DNA of 64,000 nt from Oscillatoriales cyanobacterium (GTDB taxonomy: Bacteria > Cyanobacteriota > Cyanobacteriia > Cyanobacteriales > Laspinemataceae), in assembly GCA_011390955.1 (NCBI GenBank), contig JAABRM010000022.1, positions 1-64,000 of the forward strand, in the 5' to 3' direction. Below the pieces are notes generated by a model. It was not told the origin of the DNA. It did not search any database and worked only from the letters and a program-made list of their open reading frames with translations. Every line of letters begins with the position of its first letter. The stretch's first letter is position 1. Of the stretch, positions 1-8,617 are shown one piece after another. The position numbers and the translations under genes were made by a program.

Positions 1-1
1 G

Positions 2-355
2 ATGACCTTACCAGAAGAACTGGAGAAATCTTTTAATATAGAAATCACGAGTTATGAGGAGGAAAGCAAAATGCCCTATATCACCCCCCTGGAACGCTTT
101 GCTATAGAAAAAGGACGGCAAGAAGGAATTCTTGCAGGACGCCAAGAAGGAATTTTAGCAGGAATGTTAAAAAACCGTCAAGAGGATGTAATTGAAATCC
201 TAGAAACCCGGTTTTCTCCGGTGCCCGCTTCCCTGGTTGAAACAATTAATCTGATGGAAGATGCAGCGTTATTAAAAACTCTGCTTAAGCGGGCGATTAC
301 TATTGGCTCGATCGCTGAATTTGAACAGTTAATTCAAGAACTAACTCAAGAATAG
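2..355 (+). CDS. C-terminal part of an Rpn-family (PD-(D/E)XK nuclease/transposase-like) protein, cut by window edge
   Basis: The visible 117 codons look like the tail of cyanobacterial Rpn-family proteins, which carry an N-terminal PD-(D/E)XK nuclease core and a variable helical C-terminus. The segment PYITPLERFAIEKGRQEG is typical of that tail. The octamer RQEGILAG is repeated twice in tandem (about residues 39-54), a repeat that often expands in this family. The terminal helices (residues 60-117) contain no catalytic residues. The gene very probably starts left of the window, so the ATG at position 2 is only the first in-frame Met seen. Family members are numerous in cyanobacterial genomes; their role in recombination is known for E. 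coli RpnA, not shown here. Confidence 0.6.
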   Translation: MTLPEELEKSFNIEITSYEEESKMPYITPLERFAIEKGRQEGILAGRQEGILAGMLKNRQEDVIEILETRFSPVPASLVETINLMEDAALLKTLLKRAITIGSIAEFEQLIQELTQE

Positions 356-386
356 GCGATTCTCCCTTTAAACCCAAAAGCCAAAA

Positions 387-457
387 CCCAGAAACCGGGT
401 TTCTTGTTTGGTATCACAGTTAACTGTTGTATGCCTAACAGAAACCCGGTTTCTGGG
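387..457. repeat. ~70-bp dispersed repeat bounded by AAACCGGGTTT-type palindromes
   Basis: CCCAGAAACCGGGTTTCTT at the left and CAGAAACCCGGTTTCTGGG at the right enclose a short variable core containing AGTTAACT. Each end is itself palindromic and the two ends are inverted copies. The same unit occurs four times at 28481-28859 and once at 57849-57914. A further degenerate half copy follows at about 470-481. It lies downstream of the Rpn-like gene and encodes nothing visible. Confidence 0.7.
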
Positions 458-657
458 TCTTGGCAGCAACCCGGTTTTTTGTTGTTCGGCAATTTCATAG
501 AGGCGATCGCGATTTATCTGTTAACCCATCCGTTGCTCATGGTGCGTTACGGCTGGCATCAAGATTAATCCTTTATATACCAAAGTGAATCGCCAGCCTA
601 ACACACCCTACCAAATTTTTTCCCTTACTGCCTTACTATTACGATGTAGTAAATCAA

Positions 658-704
658 AACAACAAACAACAAACAACAAACAACAATCAACAATCAACAA
701 AAAA
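658..704. repeat. Heptanucleotide tandem repeat (AACAAAC type)
   Basis: AACAAAC is repeated with a strict 7-bp period and then degrades to AACAATC. This matches the short tandemly repeated repetitive (STRR) heptamers known from cyanobacteria. The rest of the spacer 458-657 shows only a HIP1 site and no gene. Confidence 0.75.
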
Positions 705-708
705 ACTC

Positions 709-737
709 TTGACATACTCAGAAAATCCTGATATCGT
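709..737 (+). promoter_or_regulatory. Candidate sigma-70 type promoter for the HTH gene
   Basis: TTGACA at 709-714 matches the -35 consensus. A weak -10 candidate, TATCGT, follows at 732-737 with a 17-bp spacer. The ATG of the HTH gene is at 769. The same TTG could also serve as an upstream in-frame start codon, which I consider less likely. Confidence 0.35.
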
Positions 738-768
738 ACTATTACGATGTAGAAAAAAAGCAAAAAAA

Positions 769-1284
769 ATGAGCAACCAAACCAGCAGCCCAACCCATAT
801 CGGCACCACCGAAGCCGCCCAATACCTAGGTATTTCCACCGTCAGACTCCGCATCCTCCTCCAACAAGGCAGAGTCAGAGGAGCCGAAAAGCAAGGCCGC
901 AACTGGGTTATCCCCTTATTTAACGGAATGCCGGTCATCGAAGAACGCAGCAAAGGCCCGAAGAGTACCTGGTACAAGCGCCGCCGCCAAGTTGAAACCT
1001 GCATCCTGGTAAATCGGCAAATTATTGGCAAAAACGCCAAAGAAGGTCAGAACGAGCCGCCAATTGTGGTCAAAGAAGGCAAAAATAACTACAACTGCCA
1101 CGAACTAGAAATCAACGGCCCATGCCGCCTGGTGTACACCCCCCATGAAACCGGCCCTTGTGGTGCTCGCCTGTGGATTGAAGCAGCGGCTCATGTGCCA
1201 GTAGTCAGAAAGACCTTTACCGCCTTTCAGCCGGTCAATCAGCCGGTCAATCATCAGCCGGTTAAAGCCCCTTTTGAGCTTTAG
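769..1284 (+). CDS. Small DNA-binding protein with excisionase/MerR-type helix-turn-helix
   Basis: From the ATG at 769 the product is 171 aa. Residues about 10-45 (GTTEAAQYLGISTVRLRILL followed by GRVRGAEKQGRNWVIP) form the winged HTH typical of excisionase/MerR-like domains, with the GRNWVIP wing. Downstream are a basic stretch (STWYKRRRQVE) and a Cys-containing region (NCHELEINGPC, ETGPCGARLWIE). The tail has a PVNQPVN repeat. An in-frame TTG at 709 would add 20 residues encoded by promoter-like and A-rich sequence, so I prefer 769. It stands alone between heptamer repeats. Target unknown; it could regulate a neighbour or be an orphan mobile-element gene. Confidence 0.65.
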   Translation: MSNQTSSPTHIGTTEAAQYLGISTVRLRILLQQGRVRGAEKQGRNWVIPLFNGMPVIEERSKGPKSTWYKRRRQVETCILVNRQIIGKNAKEGQNEPPIVVKEGKNNYNCHELEINGPCRLVYTPHETGPCGARLWIEAAAHVPVVRKTFTAFQPVNQPVNHQPVKAPFEL

Positions 1285-1317
1285 TGATTGGCGTCGGTGA
1301 CTCGTGTGAAATCAACC

Positions 1318-1364
1318 AAATAACAAACAACAAATAACAAACAACAAATAACAAACAACAAATA
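1318..1364. repeat. AACAAAC/AACAAAT tandem repeat upstream of ftsH
   Basis: AACAAACAACAAAT is repeated three times as two alternating 7-bp units, the same family as 658-704. The remaining spacer to ftsH (1365-1504) has no other clear element. Confidence 0.7.
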
Positions 1365-1504
1365 AGTTTGTGTTGCTATGAAAAAGTCACGTTAAACTAG
1401 ATGTCAAAGCGATTTTCGCAGTTTTTCACCGCAGATTCGGTGGAACCTAGTAGATAGATATTTTTCTACTGGACGGCAAATTACAGCTAAAAGGCATCGG
1501 ATAT

Positions 1505-3478
1505 ATGAATAGTTCTTGGAAAATATGGATCGATAAGCTGAAGGCAACTTCGGCAGTTGTAGGCGATCGCACCTCTTCTGGGCAGAAAACCGATCGGCCC
1601 AGGGCAAACTTACCGTTAAAACGGTTGAGTTCATTGGTGGCCAGTTTAATCATTGCTCAAGGAGTGATGCTGGGAACTCCAGCCCTGGCGCAAAAAAGTG
1701 CGAAAGAAACCCTAACCTATGGAGAACTTTTAGAAAAAATTGACGCTGGAGAAGTCAAAGGAGTAGTCCTCGATCCGGCTAAAGGAAATGCCACGGTGAC
1801 ATTAAAGAATTCTACGGAACACCAAGTCACTCTGTTTGAGCGATATCCAGAGTTATTTCAAAAAATCCGGGCGGCAAATAGAGATGGAGAGCAGGTGCAA
1901 CTTGATATTCAGCCTTCCGCCGATCGCGCTGAGGTTATGGGCATTGTCGCTAACTTATTGCTGATTATGTTATTAGTTGGCGGTTTGGTAATGATTCTGA
2001 AACGGTCATCACAAGTGGGCAACCAAGCGATGAGTTTTGGTAAATCCAGAGCTCGCTTTCACATGGAAGCGAAAACCGGGGTGACTTTTGATGATGTGGC
2101 GGGAATTGAAGAAGCCAAAGAAGAACTCCAGGAAGTGGTGACATTCCTCAAGCAACCGGATCGCTTTACAGCGGTGGGGGCGAAAATTCCCAGAGGGGTG
2201 CTATTAGTCGGTTCCCCAGGAACGGGAAAAACCCTATTGGGCAAGGCGATCGCGGGAGAAGCGGGAGTGCCGTTTTTCAGTATCTCTGGTTCTGAGTTTG
2301 TGGAGATGTTCGTCGGGGTCGGGGCTTCACGGGTCAGAGACTTATTCCACAAAGCCAAAGAAAATGCCCCTTGTATTGTCTTTATCGATGAAATTGATGC
2401 GGTCGGTCGCCAGCGTGGTGCGGGAATTGGTGGGGGGAACGATGAACGAGAGCAAACCCTCAACCAACTGCTCACAGAAATGGACGGTTTTGAGGGCAAC
2501 AGCGGCGTGATTGTGATTGCTGCCACCAACCGTCCGGATGTGCTGGATCTGGCTTTGTTACGACCGGGACGGTTTGACCGACAAGTGGTTGTGGATTTGC
2601 CCGGTTACAACGGTCGCCTGGGGATTTTGCAGGTTCATGCTCGGAATAAAAAACTCTCTAGTGATGTGTCTTTAGAAGCGATCGCCCGTCGGACTCCGGG
2701 ATTAGCGGGCGCGGATCTCGCCAACCTGCTCAATGAAGCGGCCATTCTCACCGCCCGTCGGCGCAAAGAGGCCATTACTCCCTTGGAAATTGACGATGCC
2801 ATTGACCGAGTAACCATTGGTTTAAAATTAACGCCTCTGTTGGATAGCAAGAAAAAGCGGATTATCGCTTATCACGAAGTCGGCCATGCCCTATTAATGA
2901 CCGTATTAAAAAATTCCGACTCCTTAAATAAAGTCACCATTATTCCTCGTTCCGGTGGAATTGGCGGTTTTGCTCAACCAGTCCCCAATGAGGAAATGAT
3001 TGACAGTGGCTTAGTCACCCGTGCGTGGCTGATGGATCGAATTACGATGGCCTTGGGTGGTCGCGCAGCGGAAGATTTGGTATTTGGGGATGCGGAAGTG
3101 ACCAACGGCGCCAGCGGCGATATTCTTATGGTGGCTAAAATTGCGCGAGAAATGGTAACCCGTTATGGAATGTCTGACCTCGGTCCGTTAGCCCTAGAAA
3201 TAGAACAGGGTGAGGTGTTTCTGGGCCGAGACTTTATGACGCGATCGGAATATTCCGAAGCCGTAGCCATTCAAATCGATCGCCAAGTCCATGAAATAGT
3301 CTCCCACTGCTACCAAGAAGCGCAGCGAATTCTGAACGAACATCGCCCCGTCATGGAAAAACTGGTAGACATTCTCTTAGAGCAAGAAACCATTGAAGGA
3401 GAACAATTCCGAGCAATTGTTTCTCAATACACCAACTTGCCGAAGCAGCAATTAACCTCAGCAGTTCTTTCCTCATAG
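1505..3478 (+). CDS. ftsH: ATP-dependent zinc metalloprotease FtsH
   Basis: Membrane-anchored AAA+ protease of 657 aa that extracts and degrades membrane and misfolded proteins; in cyanobacteria FtsH complexes turn over photosystem II D1 and regulators. Visible: a hydrophobic first segment with an AQ-type cleavage-like site (about 42-63), a lumenal/periplasmic domain (about 65-140), a second membrane segment (about 143-165), Walker A GSPGTGKT (236-243), Walker B IVFIDEID (291-298), the second-region-of-homology arginines in RPGRFDRQ (353-360), and the zinc site HEVGH (457-461). Length is normal. The N-terminus is longer than in E. coli, as often in cyanobacteria. ATG 1505 is the first Met of the open frame. 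I cannot say which of the four cyanobacterial FtsH paralogues this is. Confidence 0.95.
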   Translation: MNSSWKIWIDKLKATSAVVGDRTSSGQKTDRPRANLPLKRLSSLVASLIIAQGVMLGTPALAQKSAKETLTYGELLEKIDAGEVKGVVLDPAKGNATVTLKNSTEHQVTLFERYPELFQKIRAANRDGEQVQLDIQPSADRAEVMGIVANLLLIMLLVGGLVMILKRSSQVGNQAMSFGKSRARFHMEAKTGVTFDDVAGIEEAKEELQEVVTFLKQPDRFTAVGAKIPRGVLLVGSPGTGKTLLGKAIAGEAGVPFFSISGSEFVEMFVGVGASRVRDLFHKAKENAPCIVFIDEIDAVGRQRGAGIGGGNDEREQTLNQLLTEMDGFEGNSGVIVIAATNRPDVLDLALLRPGRFDRQVVVDLPGYNGRLGILQVHARNKKLSSDVSLEAIARRTPGLAGADLANLLNEAAILTARRRKEAITPLEIDDAIDRVTIGLKLTPLLDSKKKRIIAYHEVGHALLMTVLKNSDSLNKVTIIPRSGGIGGFAQPVPNEEMIDSGLVTRAWLMDRITMALGGRAAEDLVFGDAEVTNGASGDILMVAKIAREMVTRYGMSDLGPLALEIEQGEVFLGRDFMTRSEYSEAVAIQIDRQVHEIVSHCYQEAQRILNEHRPVMEKLVDILLEQETIEGEQFRAIVSQYTNLPKQQLTSAVLSS

Positions 3479-3830
3479 TTCCTGCCTGGATGAGGGGCGG
3501 AGGGGCGGAGGGGCAGAGGTGCAGGGGGGCAGGGGTGCAGAGGGGAGAGTGAATAATTGATAATTGATAATTGATAATTGATAATTGATAATTGATAATT
3601 GATAATTAACAATTATCAATTCTTTTCCTCTGCTCCCCCGCTCCTCTGCTCCTCTGCTCCCCCGCTCCTCTGCTCCCCTGCTCCCCCGCTCCTTGGTCGG
3701 TGAGCGAAGCCGAACCGCCGCTCCTCTGCTCCCCTGCACCCCCGCTCCTCTGCTCCTCTGCACCCCCGCTCGATGGCGGCTCCCCCGCACAAGAACACGA
3801 AGCGCTATATGTTTTTTCTGAGGAAGATTT
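3479..3830. repeat. Repeat-filled spacer downstream of ftsH
   Basis: The gap between ftsH and the Fur-family gene (3479-4003) is mostly low-complexity DNA. It holds GGGGCGGA/GGGGCAGA units (about 3490-3545), the heptamer AATTGAT repeated about eight times (about 3552-3608), and CTGCTCCTCTGCTCCCC-type units (about 3625-3690 and 3720-3775) broken by GGTCGGTGAGCGAAGCCGAA (3693-3712), a motif frequent in cyanobacterial spacers. G-rich and C-rich tracts can pair and may block transcription. No gene is credible here; 3830-4003 shows nothing clear. Confidence 0.75.
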
Positions 3831-4003
3831 CTGTTATAGTGCGATTAAAAATCAGCCAGCATTGGGGAAGGAACAGTCCCTAAAACTCCGTAGATGAAAC
3901 CTCTTTTGATTCAAAAGCGTTTCATCCCCGATATCCATCATTAGGTTAGTATCGAAAGCACCGAGATTACCGATTGATTTTATTAATTGATTTTATTATT
4001 GGA

Positions 4004-4408
4004 ATGAAAGTTAAACGCACCCGTTCTCAGGATCGAATTCTCACTCTCCTGAAAAGTCTTCAGCAAGCGGTTTCGGCTCAAGATATCTATGTGGAAATGC
4101 GGCAACGAAACCAAGCCGTTGGGTTGGCAACTATATATCGGTCTTTAGAAGCGTTGAAACTTGAAGGGGTTGTACAAGTGAGGACTTTGAGTAACGGTGA
4201 GTCTGTTTATAGCTGCATTAAACAAGATCGTCATCATTTAACTTGCTTACATTGTGGGGCGTCGATCGCCATTGATGAATGTCCGGTTCACGATTTAGAA
4301 ACCGAACTGGAAACATTACATCATTTTAAAGTTTTTTATCACACTCTGGAATTTTTTGGGATGTGCGATCGCTGCCAGCTAGGTTCCCACCCCATCAAGG
4401 ATAATTAG
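4004..4408 (+). CDS. Fur-family transcriptional regulator (probably Zur/FurB type)
   Basis: A 134-aa metal-dependent repressor. An N-terminal winged helix (about 1-75) carries AQDIYVEMRQRN and GLATIYRSLEALKLEG, the DNA-recognition helix. The C-terminal half has the two CxxC pairs of structural zinc (CLHC and CDRC) and the His-rich metal site KQDRHH. The N-terminus KRTRSQDRIL and the C-terminal FKVFYHTLEFFGMC resemble the cyanobacterial FurB/Zur group, which controls zinc uptake, more than FurA; this subgroup call is from memory of family sequences. ATG 4004 is preferred to the upstream TTG at 3974, which would add only hydrophobic residues. No Zur box could be recognised with confidence. Confidence 0.85.
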   Translation: MKVKRTRSQDRILTLLKSLQQAVSAQDIYVEMRQRNQAVGLATIYRSLEALKLEGVVQVRTLSNGESVYSCIKQDRHHLTCLHCGASIAIDECPVHDLETELETLHHFKVFYHTLEFFGMCDRCQLGSHPIKDN

Positions 4409-4652
4409 TTGTTAGTTGTTCTTTGTTGTTTGTTGTTTGTTCTTTGTTGTTGGTTATTAGTTGTTAGTTGTTAGTTATTAGTTATTAGTTCTTAATCACT
4501 CATGGAAAGATATGCGTACAAATAACAAACAACCAAGAACAAACAACCAACAACCAACAACAAACAACAAACAACAAACAACCAATAACAAACAACCAAG
4601 AACAAACAACCAATAACAAACAACCAACAACCAACAACAAACAACCAAGAAT
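4409..4652. repeat. Long heptamer tract, both orientations
   Basis: GTTGTTTGTTCTTTGTTG and TTAGTTGTTAG units occupy 4406-4495. Their complements (AACAAACAACCAAGAAC type) occupy 4519-4650, separated by about 25 bp of ordinary sequence. The two halves can pair, so this spacer between two convergent genes could act as a large imperfect hairpin. Confidence 0.75.
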
Positions 4653-4654
4653 GT

Positions 4655-5209
4655 CTAACGAATATGTTTCAACTCGTGATTTACTTCTTCGATATCGAAG
4701 GCATTGGGATCAAAATCTCCTAGCCATTCTAAAGTCGTTTCGTATTCAGCATCTTCTGGGTTTTTCAGAATTTCTAACAAATCCTTATAACCGAGAATTC
4801 CCCCACAATCTTCTGGAGGACAAGCCCGTTCTCCTTCGACACAGCGAGGGTAATGCACTTTCGGAGTTGGGGAAATAATTTTTTCCACCAACATAAGATG
4901 TTCCCATTCTTCATCGAGATTATATTTATAAATAAACTCCGTGTTTTCGGTGGGAACCAGATCGCCTAACTTCGCCCGTCTTTCGGTTTTCATCTCCAAG
5001 CCATATTCTGGGTGAGATTCACCATAGGAAGTGCCATTAATAATAAATTCATGAAGATGAGAATTTTCCCAACCCATGACAATTTGCATCACACGCTGCA
5101 ATCTATACAGGGTGATATGACTGGGAACTTGGATTTTTCTCCAAATCGGTGGGTCACTATCCTTTAGGGTTACTTGTATTTGATAAATAAACTCACTGTC
5201 AGTTTTCAT
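4655..5209 (-). CDS. Plasmid pRiA4b ORF-3-like family protein
   Basis: A 184-aa protein of the pRiA4b ORF-3-like family (also met as the IS1096 passenger TnpR). The hallmark start IYQIQVTLKDSDPPIWRKIQ is followed by LYRLQRVMQIVMGWENSHLHEF (residues about 31-53) and the tail CVEGERACPPEDCGGILGY (about 123-141), whose two spaced Cys suggest a metal or structural role. Function is not established in the family. The 3' end runs almost into the repeat tract 4409-4652. ATG at 5209 gives the family-typical N-terminus. No mobile-element ends were seen nearby. Confidence 0.85.
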   Translation of the reverse strand: MKTDSEFIYQIQVTLKDSDPPIWRKIQVPSHITLYRLQRVMQIVMGWENSHLHEFIINGTSYGESHPEYGLEMKTERRAKLGDLVPTENTEFIYKYNLDEEWEHLMLVEKIISPTPKVHYPRCVEGERACPPEDCGGILGYKDLLEILKNPEDAEYETTLEWLGDFDPNAFDIEEVNHELKHIR

Positions 5210-5354
5210 TTTTTTGAGTTTTTACCGTTAAAATACAACCATAAAATCTTGGTTACTTTTGGAAAATTAACCAATTGACGAGAAATAACTGTCATTTATA
5301 AATCGTAGCATAGTTATGGAAAAATATTACCAAGCATTTAGCCTTCAGTTATGA

Positions 5355-5390
5355 GGGAACGGGGAACGGGGAACGGGGAACGGGGAACGA
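5355..5390. repeat. GGGAACG heptamer repeat
   Basis: GGGAACG/GGGGAAC is repeated five times with a 7-bp period, a third heptamer sequence in this window. It sits in the divergent spacer between the pRiA4b-like gene and pdxA (5210-5481), which holds nothing else clear. Confidence 0.75.
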
Positions 5391-5481
5391 GGGATTGGAC
5401 AAATTCCCTCTCCCTACGACTGAAAGCTAATAGCTATCCATTTATTAAGATTTTTGCGATTAAAAAAAAGGAAATTCAGCC

Positions 5482-6555
5482 ATGACGCTAAATAGACAGA
5501 CTGCCGAGATGAAACTGCCAGCCCCTCGACTGGCTTTGACCCTAGGGGATCCAGCGGGAATTGGCCCAGAGGTGATTCTCAAAGCGTTAAGTAATCTAAA
5601 GTTGACCCCAGCCTGTGAAATTACCGTGGTGGGTAGTCGGCGGATTTTGCAGCAGACTTATCAGCAGCTAAGGTCTTCTACTATTACGATGCAGAAGGCG
5701 ATCGATCCAGAACAGCTACAGACGATCGATATTGGTATAGACGTAGATAAAATAACCCCCGGTATGGGTAATGCGGCAAGTGGGGCAGCCAGTTTTGCCT
5801 ATCTGGAAACCGCGATCGCCCATACTCTAGCCGGAGAATTTGACGCGATCGTCACCGGCCCGATCGCCAAACATTGCTGGAAAGCTGCCGGTCATCATTA
5901 TCCCGGACAAACGGAACTCTTAGCCGAACGCGCTGGAGTCGATCGGTTCGGGATGTTATTTGTAGCCAAGTCCCCCCATAGTGGCTGGACAATGCGGACA
6001 TTGTTAGCGACCACCCATATTCCCCTGCGTCAAGTCCCGGACACCCTCAACCCAGATTTATTAAGTCGAAAATTAGACTTATTTGTGGAATGCTTAGAGC
6101 AAAATTTTGGCATTCAAACACCCAAGATTGCCATTTCTGGTTTAAATCCCCACAGTGGCGAAAACGGACAATTGGGGACGGAAGAAAAAGACTGGTTAAT
6201 TCCCTGGTTGGAGGAAATGCGCGATCGCTATCCTCATGTCCAACTCGATGGCCCAATTCCTCCCGATACCCTCTGGGTGAAACCGGCACAAACTTGGTTT
6301 GGTACGGGCAATTATGGCCATGATGGTTACTTAGCATTGTATCACGATCAAGGGTTAATTCCGGTTAAATTAATGGCCTTCGATCGAGCAGTGAATACAA
6401 CAATTGGTTTACCATTTCTTCGCACCTCTCCCGATCATGGCACCGGCTTTGATATTGCCGGAAAAGGATTAGCAAATGGGGCAAGTATGAAAGCTGCTTT
6501 AGAGTTAGCGATGGATATTGCACCACATAACTCTGCCGCACACAAAAAGGGTTGA
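5482..6555 (+). CDS. pdxA: 4-hydroxythreonine-4-phosphate dehydrogenase PdxA
   Basis: Oxidises 4-phosphohydroxy-L-threonine in the DXP-dependent pyridoxal phosphate pathway; a cytosolic, metal- and NAD-dependent dimer. The 357-aa product begins the core with [20 protein letters not shown] (about 17-36) and has the conserved blocks [22 protein letters not shown] and [10 protein letters not shown], which supply the metal-binding histidines, then [15 protein letters not shown] near the end. Length fits the family. An AAGGAAA ribosome binding site 7 nt upstream supports the ATG at 5482. A 17-bp inverted repeat follows the stop codon and probably ends the transcript. Confidence 0.95.
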   Translation: MTLNRQTAEMKLPAPRLALTLGDPAGIGPEVILKALSNLKLTPACEITVVGSRRILQQTYQQLRSSTITMQKAIDPEQLQTIDIGIDVDKITPGMGNAASGAASFAYLETAIAHTLAGEFDAIVTGPIAKHCWKAAGHHYPGQTELLAERAGVDRFGMLFVAKSPHSGWTMRTLLATTHIPLRQVPDTLNPDLLSRKLDLFVECLEQNFGIQTPKIAISGLNPHSGENGQLGTEEKDWLIPWLEEMRDRYPHVQLDGPIPPDTLWVKPAQTWFGTGNYGHDGYLALYHDQGLIPVKLMAFDRAVNTTIGLPFLRTSPDHGTGFDIAGKGLANGASMKAALELAMDIAPHNSAAHKKG

Positions 6556-6572
6556 CGATAGTCTCTGTGTTT

Positions 6573-6623
6573 CTCTGTGTCTCTGTGGTTAAGAGGTTAA
6601 TATTTCACCACAGAGACACAGAG
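6573..6623. terminator. 17-bp perfect inverted repeat after pdxA
   Basis: CTCTGTGTCTCTGTGGT (6573-6589) is repeated inverted at 6607-6623 with a 17-nt loop. The position just after pdxA suggests a terminator, although no T-run follows directly. The CTCTGTGTCTCTGTGG motif recurs at about 28940-28960, 31508-31526, 32012-32030 and 32128-32147, so it is also a dispersed repeat. Confidence 0.5.
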
Positions 6624-6737
6624 GACACAAATAAAACACAAAGAGAGTTGCAATAGGGTTAATGGTGGCTGTGGTTGATATCCTTGAGAAGGATGGTTAT
6701 TTTTCTGATGGACGCTTAATTAGTTAGCTATAATGAA

Positions 6738-6941
6738 ATGGCACCGAAAGAAGATATTAAACAAGTTAATGCGATCGCCAAGGAATTTAATATGACGCAA
6801 CCGCAAAGAGAAGACTTTGGATTTTTTTTGGAACAGTGCAAGACTGAAGGTTACAGAGGCACAAAAAACGAACGAGGTGATTTTACTTACCAAGAACTTC
6901 GGCAAATGGCCAAGGAGTATCTAGGGATTCTAGAAAATTAA
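6738..6941 (+). CDS. 67-aa small protein, copy 1 of tandem module (toxin-C-terminus-like)
   Basis: Starts MAPKEDIKQVNAIAKEFNMT; the first 59 nt are identical to those of the copy at 7573. The second half, GTKNERGDFTYQELRQMAKE, has the pattern G(T/S)xNxRGDFxxxEL, which I associate with the extreme C-termini of some polymorphic toxins (Rhs/CdiA-type), here as a free-standing gene. That link is from memory and tentative. No signal peptide or membrane segment is present. It is followed after 43 bp by a ~179-aa gene, and the pair is repeated downstream. Function unknown. Confidence 0.65.
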   Translation: MAPKEDIKQVNAIAKEFNMTQPQREDFGFFLEQCKTEGYRGTKNERGDFTYQELRQMAKEYLGILEN

Positions 6942-6984
6942 TTCAATGTTAATCTAGGTTAAAAAGTAGTAATCGGAGATAATA

Positions 6985-7524
6985 ATGCTGGTACAATATA
7001 ACAATATAATAAAAAAAATTACCAATATTAACGATTTAGAGGTTTTCAGGGCGATCGCTAAAAATTTGATAAAAAAACCCTGTTGGCAAACTCGAATCAG
7101 CTATGGGGATGAGTTATGTTTAGATTTTGGTCAACAAATTCCTTATGGTCATAATGCCCATAAATTTTTAGCGGGAAAGAAAAAAGGCGAATGGAGATTT
7201 GGGACTAGGGGGACAGACTGGCAATTAAGTGCTGCCCCCGGCAATATCCTGACCAGTTCCGCCGAAAATGTTGAATTATTTAAGTCAAAAGTAAAAATCC
7301 TTGAAGGCACAACTATTAATAAGTTTGAAACCCACTATCCCGACTTAGTGTTAACTATTGGTTTTAGCAATGGTTGTGAGTTAAAACTATTCCCAAACTT
7401 GGCAGATGATTGTGATGTTTCTTGCTGGGAATTGTTTACTCCCGATAATATGCTGTTGACTTTAGAACCAGGAGGAATTTGGACTTATACCCGGTCTGAT
7501 GTGCCAATGGGTGAGGAAAGGTGA
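6985..7524 (+). CDS. 179-aa partner protein, copy 1 (immunity-like)
   Basis: The N-terminal half (1-85) is helical, with CWQTRISYGDELCLDFG and KKGEWRFGTRGTDWQL. The C-terminal half (about 88-177) is beta-rich and contains LVLTIGFSNGCELKLFPN and CWELFTPDNMLL, a pattern seen in small immunity-type proteins (DUF6188-like fold is my best guess). No signal peptide. The 3' 270 nt are identical to the copy at 7866 while the 5' part is clearly diverged (no shared N-terminal sequence in residues 1-30). It follows the 67-aa gene by 43 bp and probably shares its transcript. An immunity or antitoxin role is an inference from layout. Confidence 0.65.
   Translation: MLVQYNNIIKKITNINDLEVFRAIAKNLIKKPCWQTRISYGDELCLDFGQQIPYGHNAHKFLAGKKKGEWRFGTRGTDWQLSAAPGNILTSSAENVELFKSKVKILEGTTINKFETHYPDLVLTIGFSNGCELKLFPNLADDCDVSCWELFTPDNMLLTLEPGGIWTYTRSDVPMGEER
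7246..7515 (+). repeat. 270-nt block identical to 8112-8381
   Basis: Read base by base, this block and 8112-8381 show no difference, while flanking coding sequence differs. It covers the 3' half of the two partner genes. Recent duplication followed by 5' diversification, or gene conversion, would explain it. Confidence 0.85.
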
Positions 7525-7572
7525 GGAAAGTTGATTTATATTTGCCAAGATTAAGGAATAATTGGCTGGAAC

Positions 7573-7770
7573 ATGGCACCGAAAGAAGATATTAAACAAG
7601 TTAATGCGATCGCCAAGGAATTTAATATGACCGCAGGAGATAGAAAAAGATTCGGTAAATTTATCGAACAAGAGAAAGCAGCAGGTTACGGAGGCACCAA
7701 AAATGAGCGAGGAGATTTTAACTACGAAGAATTGCGACAAAAGGCTCGTGAATTTTTAGGGCTTGACTAA
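7573..7770 (+). CDS. 65-aa small protein, copy 2 of tandem module
   Basis: Paralogue of the gene at 6738. Residues 1-20 are identical, then FGKFIEQEKAAGYGGTKNER and GDFNYEELRQKAREFLGLD follow the same pattern with changes in the middle (TAGDRKR against TQPQRED). The middle variation between constant ends is what one expects of a specificity or partner-contact region, but this is inference. It sits 48 bp after copy 1 of the partner gene and 95 bp before copy 2. Confidence 0.65.
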   Translation: MAPKEDIKQVNAIAKEFNMTAGDRKRFGKFIEQEKAAGYGGTKNERGDFNYEELRQKAREFLGLD

Positions 7771-7865
7771 GGCTTGATTCAGGCTCATAACAATTAATCA
7801 TCAATTACGGTTTTTTGCTGAATATAAGCGCTAATTTAATCATCAACATATAAGGGTATAGAAAT

Positions 7866-8390
7866 ATGCTGGCAACAGAAAGTATCAAGAAAATTAGTGA
7901 AAATCAGGATTTAGATTATCTGAGAAAAATTATCAATCAAATCATCGGAAAAACCTGTGGTAAAACTCTTATTAGCTATGGGGATGAACTCCGTTTAGAA
8001 ATTGGCGATCGAATTGCTTGCCAGTCGCAAGCGATCGCCGGTCAAGAAGAAAGCGAATGGGAATTTGGGACTAGGGGGACAGACTGGCAATTAATCGCTT
8101 ACCCCGGAAACATCCTGACCAGTTCCGCCGAAAATGTTGAATTATTTAAGTCAAAAGTAAAAATCCTTGAAGGCACAACTATTAATAAGTTTGAAACCCA
8201 CTATCCCGACTTAGTGTTAACTATTGGTTTTAGCAATGGTTGTGAGTTAAAACTATTCCCAAACTTGGCAGATGATTGTGATGTTTCTTGCTGGGAATTG
8301 TTTACTCCCGATAATATGCTGTTGACTTTAGAACCAGGAGGAATTTGGACTTATACCCGGTCTGATGTGCCAATGGGTGAGAAAATTTGA
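7866..8390 (+). CDS. 174-aa partner protein, copy 2 (immunity-like)
   Basis: Paralogue of the gene at 6985. It keeps LISYGDELRLEIGD and SEWEFGTRGTDWQL in the first half but has a different N-terminus (MLATESIKKISENQDLDYLR). From about residue 83 it is identical to copy 1 at protein and DNA level. It ends MGEKI where copy 1 ends MGEER. No catalytic motif, signal peptide or membrane helix seen. An immunity-type role is proposed only from the repeated small-gene/partner arrangement. Confidence 0.65.
   Translation: MLATESIKKISENQDLDYLRKIINQIIGKTCGKTLISYGDELRLEIGDRIACQSQAIAGQEESEWEFGTRGTDWQLIAYPGNILTSSAENVELFKSKVKILEGTTINKFETHYPDLVLTIGFSNGCELKLFPNLADDCDVSCWELFTPDNMLLTLEPGGIWTYTRSDVPMGEKI
8112..8381 (+). 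repeat. Second copy of the 270-nt identical block
   Basis: Pairs with 7246-7515 (offset 866 bp). Together with the 59-nt identity at the starts of the two small genes it marks a tandem duplication of about 0.85 kb. Confidence 0.85.
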
Positions 8391-8519
8391 AGCCATCAAT
8401 TGTTAAGGTATGACTTGATTGGCGATCGCCTATTTGGATTTGAAATTGCTAGTGAGGCGATCGCCCACAGGAGGATAATATGAAATTAATTGAACTTTTT
8501 TGACAAATTATTAAATTAT

Positions 8520-8584
8520 TTGACGAAAATGTAACAATTTTCGCAAACTAAACCTAAAAAATTGAACAATTTCAATGCTATACT
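8520..8584 (+). promoter_or_regulatory. Candidate promoter and paired 11-bp direct half-sites before the kinase gene
   Basis: TGCTATACT (8576-8584) is an extended -10 element. Upstream, TTGACGAA (8520-8527) and GTAACAAT (8531-8538) are 11 bp apart, with another TTGACA at 8500. The half-site form resembles the eight-unit array at 57735-57823. The spacer 8391-8519 otherwise shows HIP1 sites only. Confidence 0.35.
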
Positions 8585-8617
8585 AAGTATAAATCTTCAT
8601 AGCAAGGGGAAGCTGGT

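Noticed and set aside
2059-2529. 156-aa frame antisense to ftsH
   Set aside because: Shadow of the ftsH frame; composition follows the sense strand and no family is recognisable.
4655-5209. IS element carrying the pRiA4b ORF-3-like gene
   Set aside because: No transposase, terminal inverted repeats or target duplications are visible; the family also occurs outside mobile elements.
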